64,000 bases of DNA from the NCBI RefSeq assembly GCF_003201105.1, contig NZ_QICJ01000003.1:248001-312000 (forward strand), read 5' to 3'. Shown one piece after another: positions 34,620 to 43,362 of this stretch (position 1 is its first letter; the number at the start of each line of letters is the position of its first letter). The notes beneath the pieces were generated by a model, which saw only the letters and a list, made by a program, of their open reading frames with translations, was not told the origin of the DNA and ran no database searches. Made by a program: the position numbers and the translations under genes. This stretch comes from Dyella sp. AtDHG13 (GTDB taxonomy: Bacteria; Pseudomonadota; Gammaproteobacteria; Xanthomonadales; Rhodanobacteraceae).

Positions 34620-36775
34620 GCCTCGGCCTCCGCAGTCTCGGCGGCCATGCGCTTGAAGTCATCCACCAGGTCGGCCGGCAGCGCGCTGTCCTGCAGCCCG
34701 GGCAGGCCCTGGTTCTCCCACCAGTCGCCGGCCTCGACGTAGTGCTGACGCATGTAGCCGGCCAACTCCTGCAGATCCTTGGGCATGACCTCGTCGGGAT
34801 CGGCCGCCGGCAACGGCATGCGCACCTTCCAGAGGGTGCCGCCTTCGAGAAGCGCAAAGCACTGGCCCTTCGGCAGCGCGACGACGTGGGCCGGCTCGAT
34901 CAGCGGCACGCTGGTCGACGTAATGCGGTCCTGCGTGTTCGACGTGAACGCCGTGGGGCCGGTCGGGTCGGAACTGTCAGTGGCACCGCTCATCAGCGAG
35001 GTGGCGTAGACCTCGACCTTGGGCAGTTGCCGCGTGAGCAGTTCGGCGGTGGCGGTCTCGCGCACGCGCAGCATGAACAGGTTGTTGAAGTTCCCGATGA
35101 CTTGACCCGCCTTCGCGCGATTGCCGATGCGCGCCTCGATGTCGGAGAGCGTCTGCGTATAGGCCGTGACCTGGACACCCGCACCCCCGCCCTTGTTGAT
35201 CATGGGGATGAACTCGTCGCCCATGAGCTCGTTGAATTCGTCCGCGTGGACATTGATCGGCACCTTGGTGCCTGCCGCCGCGCCCGGCAGGCCGTCGTCA
35301 ATGCCGAACTTGTAGATGTGCCCCGCGACCGAGACGAGATCGCTGAACATCGAGTTGCCGACCGCGGCGGCGACTTCTGCATCCGACAGCGCATCGAGGC
35401 CAACGTAGACCACCGCGCGTTTGCGGATGATCTGCATCCAGTCGAAGATCGGGCGTGGATCGTTCAGGTCCGCATAGTCCGGGGCGAGCAGCTGCGCGAT
35501 CTTGCCCGTCGTGAGCTTTTCCAGCAGCGGCAGCAGCGACGCAACGATCTTGTCGAAGTAGGTGCGGTCGTAGCGCACGGCGCTGCGCAGGCCATCGAGC
35601 ACCGGGTCGTAGACGCGCACCTGGGAGAGGTACTGCTCCAGCGCCACCACGCGCTTCTCGCGCCCGATCATGTTGCGCGGTGTGTTCTTGTCGTTCAGCT
35701 TGGCCTCGAGTTGCACGATCACGTCCCAGGCCTTGGGATCGTTCTTGGCGAAGAAGTGCTGCGCATACTCGATGAACAGCGCGTCGATGTTGATGACGTG
35801 GCGCTGGATCAGCAGGTAGTCGGGGCGCTGTCCCAGCTCCACCAGCGCGCGGGCTATGATGTTCACGAAGCGCCAGGCGAATTCGCGGAACGCGGCGCTG
35901 TTGCCTTCGCCGGAGAGCTGGCCGGCGATGCGGGTGGCGACTTCGCTGATGCGGCCGAAGCGACCCACGGCGTTGTAACGGGCCGAGATGTCCGGCCAGC
36001 CCAGGTGGAAGACGTAGAACTCGCCTTCGCGCCCGGCGCGCTTGGCCTCCACGTACATGCGCTTCAAGAGGTCGGCGTCGCCCTTCGGGTCGAAGACGAT
36101 GACCACCTCGTGCTGGCCGCCCACCTTGCGGCGGATGTCCTGCGTGATCAACAACTCGGCCAGCCGCGTCTTGCCCACGCGCGTGGTGCCCAGCACGAGA
36201 GAGTGGCCGACCCGCTCGCCCAGGGGCAAGGTGACGTCCACCTCGTTTGGTTCGATACCGTGCAGCCGCGGCAGGCCACCGAGCGGCGGCAGCGGCCGCA
36301 CCGGGTTGAGCGGGCTGTCCCAGGCGAGCGCCTTTGCCATCCGCGACAGCGGGTACGGCGCGAACTCCAGCCGCTCCTCCAAGCGCCGTGCTGTCCGGTA
36401 GCTCAACGTCGGCTCGACGTAGCGGCGGAACTCGGGCCGGTAGGTTTGCATCAGCCGATGTGTGTGGCGTTGGTCCCAGCGGAAGCCCCGCCCGACGAAC
36501 AGCCGCTGCTGGCTGACCGGCACGTCGCGGCTGGTCATCACGTAGCGCGGCAAGCGCCGGATGTTGCGTCGGTAGCGCAGGATCACCCAGGCATCCCACC
36601 ATCGGATGGCGCCGAAGGCGAGGAACGCGAGCGCGCTACCCGAGCCGAGCAGCGGACTCAGCGCGATCGACCACGGGGCCACCAGGCACAAAAGCGCGGC
36701 GCCGGCGCAGACCGCCACGGTGTATAGCTCCACCGCGGGCCGCAGCAAGACCTCGACCGAATGGGGCTGGGCCAT
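34616..36775 (-). CDS. traD: type IV coupling protein TraD (TIGR03743)
   Basis: 719 residues. Two N-terminal membrane helices (about 15-35 and 40-60) precede the ATPase domain with Walker A LGTTRVGKTRL near 190-200 and Walker B VIVFDPKGDADLL near 225-238. It docks the TraI-DNA complex to the T4SS. The C-terminal half has the SGATDSSDPTGPTAFTSNTQ region typical of the SXT/PFL TraD group. Reading order TIGR03765, traD, TIGR03747 is normal for PFL-type ICEs. Confidence 0.94.
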   Translation of the reverse strand: MAQPHSVEVLLRPAVELYTVAVCAGAALLCLVAPWSIALSPLLGSGSALAFLAFGAIRWWDAWVILRYRRNIRRLPRYVMTSRDVPVSQQRLFVGRGFRWDQRHTHRLMQTYRPEFRRYVEPTLSYRTARRLEERLEFAPYPLSRMAKALAWDSPLNPVRPLPPLGGLPRLHGIEPNEVDVTLPLGERVGHSLVLGTTRVGKTRLAELLITQDIRRKVGGQHEVVIVFDPKGDADLLKRMYVEAKRAGREGEFYVFHLGWPDISARYNAVGRFGRISEVATRIAGQLSGEGNSAAFREFAWRFVNIIARALVELGQRPDYLLIQRHVINIDALFIEYAQHFFAKNDPKAWDVIVQLEAKLNDKNTPRNMIGREKRVVALEQYLSQVRVYDPVLDGLRSAVRYDRTYFDKIVASLLPLLEKLTTGKIAQLLAPDYADLNDPRPIFDWMQIIRKRAVVYVGLDALSDAEVAAAVGNSMFSDLVSVAGHIYKFGIDDGLPGAAAGTKVPINVHADEFNELMGDEFIPMINKGGGAGVQVTAYTQTLSDIEARIGNRAKAGQVIGNFNNLFMLRVRETATAELLTRQLPKVEVYATSLMSGATDSSDPTGPTAFTSNTQDRITSTSVPLIEPAHVVALPKGQCFALLEGGTLWKVRMPLPAADPDEVMPKDLQELAGYMRQHYVEAGDWWENQGLPGLQDSALPADLVDDFKRMAAETAEAEA

Positions 36776-36800
36776 GGCGGACGCTGCACCGGACGACCCG

Positions 36801-37361
36801 TCACGGCTCGATGCCGGTGGCGGTGATCAGTACCGGGTAGTGCTGCAGACCCAGGCGCTGCGCCAGGTCATCGCCCGACACCGGCGAGAGCATCAGGCCG
36901 GGCGCGAGCCGGCGTAACGCTGCCAGCGCTTCAGGGGTTGAGACGTTGACCACCATTCCTACGGCGTGCAGGTCCGTCAGCACGGCCTGACGTTGGCGCA
37001 GCCAGGCCCGCGAACGGTCGTCGTCGCCAACCAGGAACAGCGGCTTCAGGCCCGGTGCGCGGATGACGCGGCGCCGCTCGTCACCCGGCGTCAGCCGCGC
37101 CGAACGCACCGGTAGCATGGCCGCTTCGGTGTCGGTAGGGTCGTTCACGCGGGGCGCCGGCACGCCTGCAGCCGGTGGCGTCGGTCCCGCGTCCTGTGGG
37201 TTGAGGGCCTGGTAGTACGGCAGGGCCGAGACGCCGCCGCGGTCTTCTACGACGATCAGCGGCGCGGACGTTGGGGCGTTGGTCTGGGCCAGCGCGGCGG
37301 TCGCGGGCAACAGCGCCAGGGTGGTGGCGAACAGAGGGAAGGCGAACAGGGTGCGCTTCAT
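36801..37361 (-). CDS. ICE protein, TIGR03765 / PFL_4695 family
   Basis: 186 residues, signal peptide ending ATAALAQ. The mature part has LIVVEDRGGVSALPYYQAL and the C-terminal MLSPVSGDDLAQRLGLQHYPVLITATGIEP, diagnostic for this family. Exported, function unknown. It overlaps the lytic transglycosylase gene by four bases. Confidence 0.88.
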   Translation of the reverse strand: MKRTLFAFPLFATTLALLPATAALAQTNAPTSAPLIVVEDRGGVSALPYYQALNPQDAGPTPPAAGVPAPRVNDPTDTEAAMLPVRSARLTPGDERRRVIRAPGLKPLFLVGDDDRSRAWLRQRQAVLTDLHAVGMVVNVSTPEALAALRRLAPGLMLSPVSGDDLAQRLGLQHYPVLITATGIEP

Positions 37362-37984
37362 GGCTTGCTCCGGGACGAGATACGCGAGGTGTTCAGCGCC
37401 GTGCCCAATGCCGTGCGCGGCCCCAGCACGCGGGTGAGGTGCTGGCGGACGCTGTGGCGATAGCGGGCGGCAGGCTCGCCACCCGCTGGTCGGTGGTAGC
37501 GGCCGATGGCAACCATCCAGTCCTCGCCCGCTTCGTGCTGCTCGCGCAGGATGTCGGCGGCGACGGCGAGGTTGCGATACGGGTCGAGCAGGTCGCAGGG
37601 CTGCGCGTAGCGCTGCGCATGAAAGCCGAGGTTCACTTGCCCGAGGCCGGCGTCGATGCGGCTGGCGGACGTGCGTGCCAAGGCCCTGCGAATGCCCGCG
37701 CAGGCCTCGGCCTTCGTCGCGTAGCGTTGGGCCTGGCCGGCGACGTTGAGCGTCCACGGCCAGGGAATCAGGCGTCCATGCAGGCGTGCGCCACTTTCCT
37801 GCAGCGCCACGGCGTACAGCACCGGCGGCGGGATACCCGCCTGCGCAGCAGCCAGTTGGTAGGCTGGGGGAGGAATTTCCTGCGCCGTGGCATTCGAGAC
37901 GAGGAAGAAGCAAAGGGACGCGGCGACGCACGCGGCGTTCGCCAGCCGTGCCGCAGGGCTCATTGCGTTTACTGGCGTTGCCAT
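37358..37984 (-). CDS. lytic transglycosylase of the transfer module
   Basis: 208 residues, signal peptide (LCFFLVSNATAQE). SLT domain with the catalytic Glu in VLYAVALQESGAR and the GLGQVNLGFHAQR motif. It opens the peptidoglycan for pilus assembly, like VirB1. ATG 37984 and ATG 37963 are both possible; neither has a strong Shine-Dalgarno, and the first overlaps the upstream gene by 16 bases. Confidence 0.9.
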   Translation of the reverse strand: MATPVNAMSPAARLANAACVAASLCFFLVSNATAQEIPPPAYQLAAAQAGIPPPVLYAVALQESGARLHGRLIPWPWTLNVAGQAQRYATKAEACAGIRRALARTSASRIDAGLGQVNLGFHAQRYAQPCDLLDPYRNLAVAADILREQHEAGEDWMVAIGRYHRPAGGEPAARYRHSVRQHLTRVLGPRTALGTALNTSRISSRSKP

Positions 37985-38700
37985 TGGCCATTCACTTCGC
38001 GCACAACGGCCGGTAGCTCGCCGGGCACGCCCAACGACAGCCATCGCCCGGCATCGTGGTTGATCGTGATGGTGCGTGCGCGCACGCGAGCCGGATCGAC
38101 GCCGGCCTGCGTCGCCCATTGACGGATGCGCGTGTCATCCTGACGGCTGCCGACCATGTAGAGATCGAAGGAGGTGCCTGCGGCCTGCAGCTGGCGCACG
38201 CGCTGATCGCAGGTCGGGCAGTCGGCCTTGACGAATACGGCCAACCGTCCAGAACCCTTGTTCCCCGCGCTGGGTGCCTGGGCGCCAGGCAGATTCACAC
38301 GCTGCTGACCGGGAAATAGGCGTTGCCACGCCGCGTCGTATGCGCGTTGGTAGGCCAGCTCCTTGCTCACGCGCCGCGACTCGGCCTGCACCTGCAGTTC
38401 GGCATAGCGGTTGCGTTCCTCGTCGCTGCGGGCCTCGATGCCGAGCGCGGTCAATGGATCAAGGCTCGGGGAGTAGATGCCAAGCGGTCCCTGCATCACC
38501 TGCCGATAGCGAGTCCATTCCTCCGGCCGCAAACCCCAATCGCGCGCCAGGCGCTCGTCGAGCCCTGCGTCGGTAGCGTTCTGCATCTGGCTCGGCGTCA
38601 TGCGCGGTGTCGCCACGGGTACGGACTGCGCGAATCCGTCCCCAGCCGCGACGATGAAGGCCACAGCAATGCCAATCGCCTGCGCAAGACCTCGGTTCAT
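37969..38700 (-). CDS. ICE protein, TIGR03759 / PFL_4693 family
   Basis: 243 residues, signal peptide ending AAGDGFAQ. WGLRPEEWTRYRQVMQGPLGIYSPSLDPLTALG is the family signature. The C-terminal half is thioredoxin-like with CPTC (AVFVKADCPTCDQRV), suggesting another periplasmic redox factor besides the protein at 24802-25590. It is nine bases after the coiled-coil protein gene. Confidence 0.88.
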   Translation of the reverse strand: MNRGLAQAIGIAVAFIVAAGDGFAQSVPVATPRMTPSQMQNATDAGLDERLARDWGLRPEEWTRYRQVMQGPLGIYSPSLDPLTALGIEARSDEERNRYAELQVQAESRRVSKELAYQRAYDAAWQRLFPGQQRVNLPGAQAPSAGNKGSGRLAVFVKADCPTCDQRVRQLQAAGTSFDLYMVGSRQDDTRIRQWATQAGVDPARVRARTITINHDAGRWLSLGVPGELPAVVREVNGQWQRQ

Positions 38701-38709
38701 GGAAGGCCC

Positions 38710-39357
38710 CTACGGCAGCGCGATTCGCGCAATTTGGCCGTCGACCCGGAAGACGGCAGTTCGACCCTCGATCGTCTGCAACTGCCAGGCACCCAGCGAC
38801 TCGCCTTCCCGCAACAGCCGTAGATCGGCCAATGCCGGCATGCCGGGCAATGCGATCGACACGAAGCGCTCGCCGCCGCGCAGTTCCAGGCCGATCACGC
38901 TGAACGGCGGTTCGAGCACCTTGGCCTTGACGGGTTCGACCGGCTTGCGCACTGCCGCCGCGATCGGGGGAGTCTTCTTCAGCCTCGCTTCGAGGCTGTC
39001 AACGCGCGCCTGTAGTGCTTGTACGTCTTCGCGGTGGGAGTCGCTTTCCTGCGCTTGTTCCAGATGAGCCAACCGCTCCTCAAGCGTGTGGCGGGAAGCC
39101 TCGAAGTCCGCCTGGGTCATAGGCTTGGGCTGGCGACTGGACGCCTGGGCTTGTCGTTCAAGATCGCCAACACGGGCTGCGAGCGCTTGCGCCTGCGCGT
39201 CGTGCTCGTGCGCCTGGCTTTGTTCGGTGAGGCGCGACAAGCCCACACTGTTGACGACAGCGATGACGCTGACGAACGCCAGCCAGACGGCCACTGCGAT
39301 CTTCAGCCAGGGCGGCCGTGGAGCACCATCGGCTGGTGAATGCTGCGGCAGGCTCAT
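38710..39357 (-). CDS. ICE coiled-coil membrane protein, function unknown
   Basis: 215 residues. One membrane helix (about 18-38), a coiled coil (about 45-130) rich in Gln/Glu/Ala heptads, then a compact beta-like C-terminal domain starting EPPFSVIGLELRGGERFVSIA. Single-anchor, periplasm-facing topology is likely. It overlaps the PilL-like gene by four bases. A conserved position in PFL-type modules, but I do not know a function. Confidence 0.75.
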   Translation of the reverse strand: MSLPQHSPADGAPRPPWLKIAVAVWLAFVSVIAVVNSVGLSRLTEQSQAHEHDAQAQALAARVGDLERQAQASSRQPKPMTQADFEASRHTLEERLAHLEQAQESDSHREDVQALQARVDSLEARLKKTPPIAAAVRKPVEPVKAKVLEPPFSVIGLELRGGERFVSIALPGMPALADLRLLREGESLGAWQLQTIEGRTAVFRVDGQIARIALP

Positions 39358-39971
39358 GGCTGTCCCTCCTCGGTGGTGGCTTGGCCGGTGTGGCCTGAGT
39401 CAGCCGGGATACTCGCTGCACGCCGTGCTGCGTCGGGGGTGTTGGTATCGGTCGCCGCATCGCGCGTAAAACACACTCGGCGTGCGCCGTCATCGACCGA
39501 CAGGTCCCATGCAGGCCCAGCAAGCGTCAGCAGAGCGTCACGCAGCATCAGCGGCCCCAACCGCAGATGTGCCGCGGGAAGCGGTAGCGCGTACAAGGCC
39601 GCGGCATCCTCGGTGTCGCACAGTCGATATCCCGAGCGCCGCAGCACATGACCCATTGCGTCGCCCACGGTGGCATCGAGGCCCGGGGGAATCACCACCT
39701 CTACGACCTGCCGCAGCAGGTCGCGCTGGGCGGGCTCCGGTACCAACTCGATCAGCGTGTACCGACCGTAGCGAACCGTTGGAATCTGCTCCGCAAGCGC
39801 GGCAGGACGAGTGGCGGGTTCCGCGACGGAAACCGTAGCGCCGGGAGCGGCTGCTGGCGGTTGGGCCGCATCGCGCGACTGCACCGTGGCTGCGCAGCCG
39901 GCGATCAACGCAGCGCTGATCAGCACAGCGGGCGCGGCCAGGTGGCGGAATGGAATGGCGGACAGTCGCAT
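39354..39971 (-). CDS. PilL-like N-terminal lipoprotein (TIGR03748)
   Basis: 205 residues with a lipobox (ALIAGC, Cys near 25). TVRYGRYTLIELVPEPAQRDLLRQVVEVVIPPGLDATVGDAMGHVLRRSGYRLC is the TIGR03748/PilL signature, an outer-membrane secretin-associated type. Only the first part of PilL is present and no other type IV pilus genes follow, as is usual when this protein heads the transfer region. It is the first gene of the T4SS block. Confidence 0.87.
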   Translation of the reverse strand: MRLSAIPFRHLAAPAVLISAALIAGCAATVQSRDAAQPPAAAPGATVSVAEPATRPAALAEQIPTVRYGRYTLIELVPEPAQRDLLRQVVEVVIPPGLDATVGDAMGHVLRRSGYRLCDTEDAAALYALPLPAAHLRLGPLMLRDALLTLAGPAWDLSVDDGARRVCFTRDAATDTNTPDAARRAASIPADSGHTGQATTEEGQP

Positions 39972-40125
39972 TGGGTCGGCTCCCCGAGAGATGGAGCCAT
40001 CACCTTCGCCGCTGCGGTCGCGGCCAGCAGCAAACAAAGGGAATTGAGCGCTACCGGATTGCGCCCCGGTGCCACCCATGTGCAGCCCGGCCGGGGATTG
40101 GGCCAGTCATGCTAGAGTTCAGGCA

Positions 40126-40204
40126 AGGAGATGGCATTCCTCCTCAAACCGCTTCCTCCCGGAAGCTGATGATGCCTACGCAACCCCAAGGCTGGGGACG
40201 TAGG
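40126..40204 (+). promoter_or_regulatory. fluoride riboswitch 3 (crcB motif)
   Basis: AAGGAGATGGCATTCCTCCT, CAAACCGC, GGAAGCTGATGATGCCTACG. The conserved CCTACG (40175-40180) can re-pair with CGTAGG (40199-40204) around a CAACCCCAAGGCTGGGG stem. A TGCTAGAGT extended -10 lies at 40110-40118. It is more than 20 kb from the fluoride island, at the border between the T4SS and the accessory genes. Confidence 0.93.
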
Positions 40205-40214
40205 CGCTCGCCCG

Positions 40215-40239
40215 ACCAGCCTCTTTGAAGAGGACTGGT
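40215..40239 (+). promoter_or_regulatory. Shine-Dalgarno-sequestering hairpin behind riboswitch 3
   Basis: ACCAGCCTCT (40215-40224), loop TTGA, AGAGG-A-CTGGT (40229-40239): a 10-bp stem with one bulge ending one base before ATG 40241 and burying the AGAGGA ribosome binding site. It suggests that this riboswitch acts on translation as well as, or instead of, termination. Confidence 0.6.
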
Positions 40240-40240
40240 A

Positions 40241-40516
40241 ATGCGAGAACCGACCGCGCCCAAGGGCGACGCACCGAGCATCGAACGGCGCGCTCTCAAT
40301 CGGAGCATCTTCTACCTGACGATTGCCAATGTGGGGCAATTGCTCCTTTGGTGGCTACTGGCGCAGGACTACGCGCAGCAGAAGGCCGAGTCAGTTTCAT
40401 CTCCTGGATTTAGCCTGCAGCTCATAGCAGCTGGCGTCGTGTCGCTTCTCATTTGGGTTGGACTGATCGTCACCGCGTTCCGCAGGATGGCACTCTGGAA
40501 ACGGCATGGCCAATAG
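40241..40516 (+). CDS. small two-helix membrane protein controlled by a fluoride riboswitch
   Basis: 91 residues. A basic N-terminus (IERRALNRS), helix one near 23-41 (IFYLTIANVGQLLLWWLL), a short loop, helix two near 58-80, and a basic C-terminus (RRMALWKRHGQ), so both ends are probably cytoplasmic. I recognise no family. It stands alone on the + strand between the PilL-like gene (divergent) and the helicase gene (convergent), directly behind riboswitch 3. It is too short and lacks the motifs for FluC or EriC; a fluoride-stress protein of new type is possible. Confidence 0.8.
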   Translation: MREPTAPKGDAPSIERRALNRSIFYLTIANVGQLLLWWLLAQDYAQQKAESVSSPGFSLQLIAAGVVSLLIWVGLIVTAFRRMALWKRHGQ

Positions 40517-40540
40517 GCCACCCGATCCAGTGCTGACGCG

Positions 40541-40563
40541 AAAAAAACGGCCCCGAAGGGCCG
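40541..40563 (-). terminator. terminator after the helicase gene
   Basis: - strand CGGCCC-TTC-GGGGCCG followed by TTTTTTT. Strong intrinsic terminator between the convergent 91-residue protein gene and the helicase gene. Confidence 0.88.
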
Positions 40564-40576
40564 CTGAGTTCTGCGC

Positions 40577-42859
40577 TCAATGCACCAGCTGACGGGCCAA
40601 GGCGATTTCCACGGAGTCTCCATCCTGATTCAGGACGTCGAGCCCCGATTCCGGTACGTCGCCCGAGGTGCTTTGCGACACCATGATCTTCCTGGCCATC
40701 AGTCCCAGGCAGGTCATCTGCGAGGAGTTGGCGTAGCCCAGATAGATCACGCGAACCGGCTGCTTCTGCCCGATGCGCCACGAGCGTCGCGCGGCCTGCT
40801 GCAGGGAATACACGTTGTAGCCCGACTGGAGAAACACGATGGTCGGGAACTCCAACAGGTCGAGCCCCGTCTTGACCAGTTCCGGGTTGGTGACCAGCAC
40901 GTCGATGCCGCGATCCAGCTGCTCGGCGATCCAGTCCTCACGGCGGGAGGCATCCACGCTTGCGCGCAGCACCGCCACCTTGAAGCCTTCCTGCTCCAGC
41001 AGCACTTTCAAACGCGACGTGGTGTCGCGCGTGCCGGTGTAGACCGAATAGACCAGGGTCTTGCGACCCGCTGCCTTCTCCTGCCGGCAGATCTCGATCA
41101 GCTCGCGCTCCTTGGGCATCACCTCCAGCTCGTTGCACTGAGCGGGAACGAACGTCAAGATGGCACGCGTGCGGGGATGCGTCACCGTCTCCGACCGGAA
41201 GCAGCAGTCCGGCCAGGCCAGCAGCACGTTAAGGACCACACCGAGCAGCGTCGTGTCGCGCTTGGCGAGCGCCTGCTTCAGCTCCGAGGTCAGCCGTCCC
41301 GACAAGTCGCGGTAGGCCGCGGCTTGCGCCGTGTCCATCGCCACCTCGCGGAACTCCTCGTCATACGCCGGCAGCACGTTGCCGCCGATGTCCTTGAGCT
41401 TGAGGAAGACCGTGAACGGCAGGACGCAACGCAGCACGCCCTTCGGGCCGAAGCCCGGCGCCTTGACCGTGCGCACCGAGACCTTGGTGCCCTTGGCCGT
41501 CTTGTGCGCCGTGCCGGTGCTCTCGGAATAGATGTCCTTGAGCACCCCGTGGTCGCGCATGAACGCCATGGCCGCCGAGGTCATGCTGCCGCTCTTGGTG
41601 GGTCGATAGCCGTCTTCGATCATCCGCCCAGGCAGGGCTCGGAACAGCAGGTGGAACAGGTCGTCGCCGTAACCACCCATGAGGGTGCCCGTGAGCAGCA
41701 AGGTCTTGCGCGACTTCGCTGCGAGCACGCCCATGGCCTGTCCTTGCGCGCTACCGCCGTTCTTATATTCATGCGCCTCGTCGGCGATAAGCAGGTCGAA
41801 CGTGCCTTGCGGCAGGTAGCGTTTGATGAACTCGGACGGCTGGTATCCGCCCTCGCCGAAACCGAACTCCATATTCGCCATCGCCCGCTCCATCCGGGTC
41901 GCCTGGCGGTCGGAAAAGACCAGCTCGCCGTTGCCGTCCATGAGGTTGATGAACTCATGCACGTTGTCCCCGAGCATCGAGGCCAGGAAGCCATCACCGA
42001 AACGCTTCATCAGCTTCTGCGCGGTGACCTCGCCGATGGTGGGGATGCGCTTCAGGGCCTTGAGTACGGCCGAGGACTGGTCACTGGCGGACAGGCCTCG
42101 CGGTCGGATCAACGTCCACAGCGGCGCGGCGCAATGGCTGCACTTGCGGCGGAACTCCTCGGCTTGGAGCTCGACCGGGTTGATCGGCTCGCCGTCGAGG
42201 TCGGTGATGACCTGGCCGCAGTCCGGGCACGCCGCCACGTCGCCGTGCAGCGTGCGCCGCTGATTAAACACCGGCATCCAGTGAAAGCCCATGCGCATGC
42301 GCACGCGCCCGAGGACGAAGAACTCCTGGCTCGGAGAGGGAACACCCAACTGCTCGCGCAGCTTGATCAACTTGACCAGCGTGTCCGGGCCATTGAGCAC
42401 CCAGACCTTGGCGCCAGCCACCGTCTCCTGGATCTCCCGCCGCCACTTGTAGACCAGGTGGGGAGGCGACAGCACCAGGGTGCGGCGGTAGCCTTCGGCG
42501 TGCAGCACGGCGGCGGTGGCAATGCCGACCGTCGTCTTGCCGCAGCCCATTTCGCCGTTGACGATCGCGGCGCGCTCGCCGCGGTCGGCCAGCAACTCGG
42601 TCACAGCGTGGACGACTTCGGCCTGCGCCTGGAACAGCTTGCGCTTGAGGCTCGCCAGTACGACCTGGCGGTGCGGTCGGGCCTGGCCGGTGTAGACCGG
42701 CGGGTTCGCGCGGTTGAGGGAGTCGAGCAGTTCGTCGCCGAACTCGGACACGAAGTCCTGAAGGCTGAGCGTGAGAGAAGAATCCGCCGCTTCCAGCAGG
42801 TCGCCCTGGACGGGTTCGCTGCCTGCGGCGTCGGTGGTGGGGACAGTATCGAGGGACAT
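40577..42859 (-). CDS. SNF2/DEAD-type helicase-like ATPase
   Basis: 760 residues. Motif I NGEMGCGKTT near 102-111, motif II ADEAHEYKNG near 355, and the C-terminal helicase lobe ending in motif VI LQQAARRSWRIGQKQPVRV, typical of SNF2-like enzymes. A zinc ribbon (CPDCGQ...CSHCA) is inserted near residues 205-245. A conserved accessory gene of clc-type ICEs, next to a DNA-methyltransferase-like gene. Start MSLDTVPT is preceded by GGAG. The leader contains an 8-bp hairpin GGGGCATG/CATGCCCC. Confidence 0.87.
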   Translation of the reverse strand: MSLDTVPTTDAAGSEPVQGDLLEAADSSLTLSLQDFVSEFGDELLDSLNRANPPVYTGQARPHRQVVLASLKRKLFQAQAEVVHAVTELLADRGERAAIVNGEMGCGKTTVGIATAAVLHAEGYRRTLVLSPPHLVYKWRREIQETVAGAKVWVLNGPDTLVKLIKLREQLGVPSPSQEFFVLGRVRMRMGFHWMPVFNQRRTLHGDVAACPDCGQVITDLDGEPINPVELQAEEFRRKCSHCAAPLWTLIRPRGLSASDQSSAVLKALKRIPTIGEVTAQKLMKRFGDGFLASMLGDNVHEFINLMDGNGELVFSDRQATRMERAMANMEFGFGEGGYQPSEFIKRYLPQGTFDLLIADEAHEYKNGGSAQGQAMGVLAAKSRKTLLLTGTLMGGYGDDLFHLLFRALPGRMIEDGYRPTKSGSMTSAAMAFMRDHGVLKDIYSESTGTAHKTAKGTKVSVRTVKAPGFGPKGVLRCVLPFTVFLKLKDIGGNVLPAYDEEFREVAMDTAQAAAYRDLSGRLTSELKQALAKRDTTLLGVVLNVLLAWPDCCFRSETVTHPRTRAILTFVPAQCNELEVMPKERELIEICRQEKAAGRKTLVYSVYTGTRDTTSRLKVLLEQEGFKVAVLRASVDASRREDWIAEQLDRGIDVLVTNPELVKTGLDLLEFPTIVFLQSGYNVYSLQQAARRSWRIGQKQPVRVIYLGYANSSQMTCLGLMARKIMVSQSTSGDVPESGLDVLNQDGDSVEIALARQLVH

Positions 42860-42878
42860 GGTAATGCTCCAAAGAAAT

Positions 42879-42917
42879 GGGGCATGCACCTCCCCCTGCG
42901 GGGCGATGACATGCCCC
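42879..42917 (-). promoter_or_regulatory. leader hairpin before the helicase gene
   Basis: - strand GGGGCATG ... CATGCCCC (8 bp) enclosing CCCC-GCA-GGGG, then ATTTCTTTGGAG and the start codon. The pyrimidine tract makes it look like a terminator placed directly before a ribosome binding site, i.e. a possible attenuator. Confidence 0.55.
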
Positions 42918-42954
42918 GGGTGGGAAGAACGGCGCGAGGCCGCGTGAATGAAGA

Positions 42955-43260
42955 TCAGTATTCGCTGGGCAACAGCAGCGTGGTCACGCTGCGATCCCAT
43001 TCGGTGATGATCCACAGCTTCAGGTCAGGCGCGACCTGGTAGGACGAGAACAACCGATCCTCGCCAGAGCGCAACGCAGCGTCGTTCTGACGCCGGTCGC
43101 TCTCGTCGAGATCGCCCCAATCGCCCCCGAGGTGGCGGCGCAGGTAGGGGACCGGGTTGAGCCGGCCTTGTCGCGCCAGCGCATCGACGCCGATGGTCAT
43201 GACGACCTGCCCGGGGGCAAAGCGCGTCTGCGAGACAGGGGTAAGAACAGCGAGTGCCAT
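42955..43260 (-). CDS. conserved ICE hypothetical protein
   Basis: 101 residues, soluble, acidic. It contains PGQVVMTIGVDALARQGRLNP and HLGGDWGDLDESDRRQND...LFSSYQV...KLWIITEWDRSVTTLLLPSEY, a pattern seen in small plasmid/ICE proteins of unknown function. The start follows AAGGAG. It lies between helicase and methyltransferase genes; its leader also has a nested hairpin. Confidence 0.75.
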   Translation of the reverse strand: MALAVLTPVSQTRFAPGQVVMTIGVDALARQGRLNPVPYLRRHLGGDWGDLDESDRRQNDAALRSGEDRLFSSYQVAPDLKLWIITEWDRSVTTLLLPSEY

Positions 43261-43286
43261 GGTGTGCTCCTTCGAGAAATGAAAGA

Positions 43287-43317
43287 GGCCACGGCACCCC
43301 AGCGGGGTGACATGGCC
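43287..43317 (-). promoter_or_regulatory. leader hairpin before the 101-residue protein gene
   Basis: - strand GGCCA-TGT-CACCCC-GCT-GGGGTG-CCG-TGGCC: two nested perfect stems, then TCTTTCATTTC and the Shine-Dalgarno. Same layout as at 42879. Confidence 0.55.
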
Positions 43318-43362
43318 CCGGTGGGTGAATGAAAGCGACGGCAAGCCGTCAGGGAACAACGA

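Noticed and set aside
40580-43042. An 820-codon + strand open frame opposite the helicase
   Set aside because: Antisense to a gene with full helicase motifs; His/Arg/Gln-rich composition typical of a shadow.
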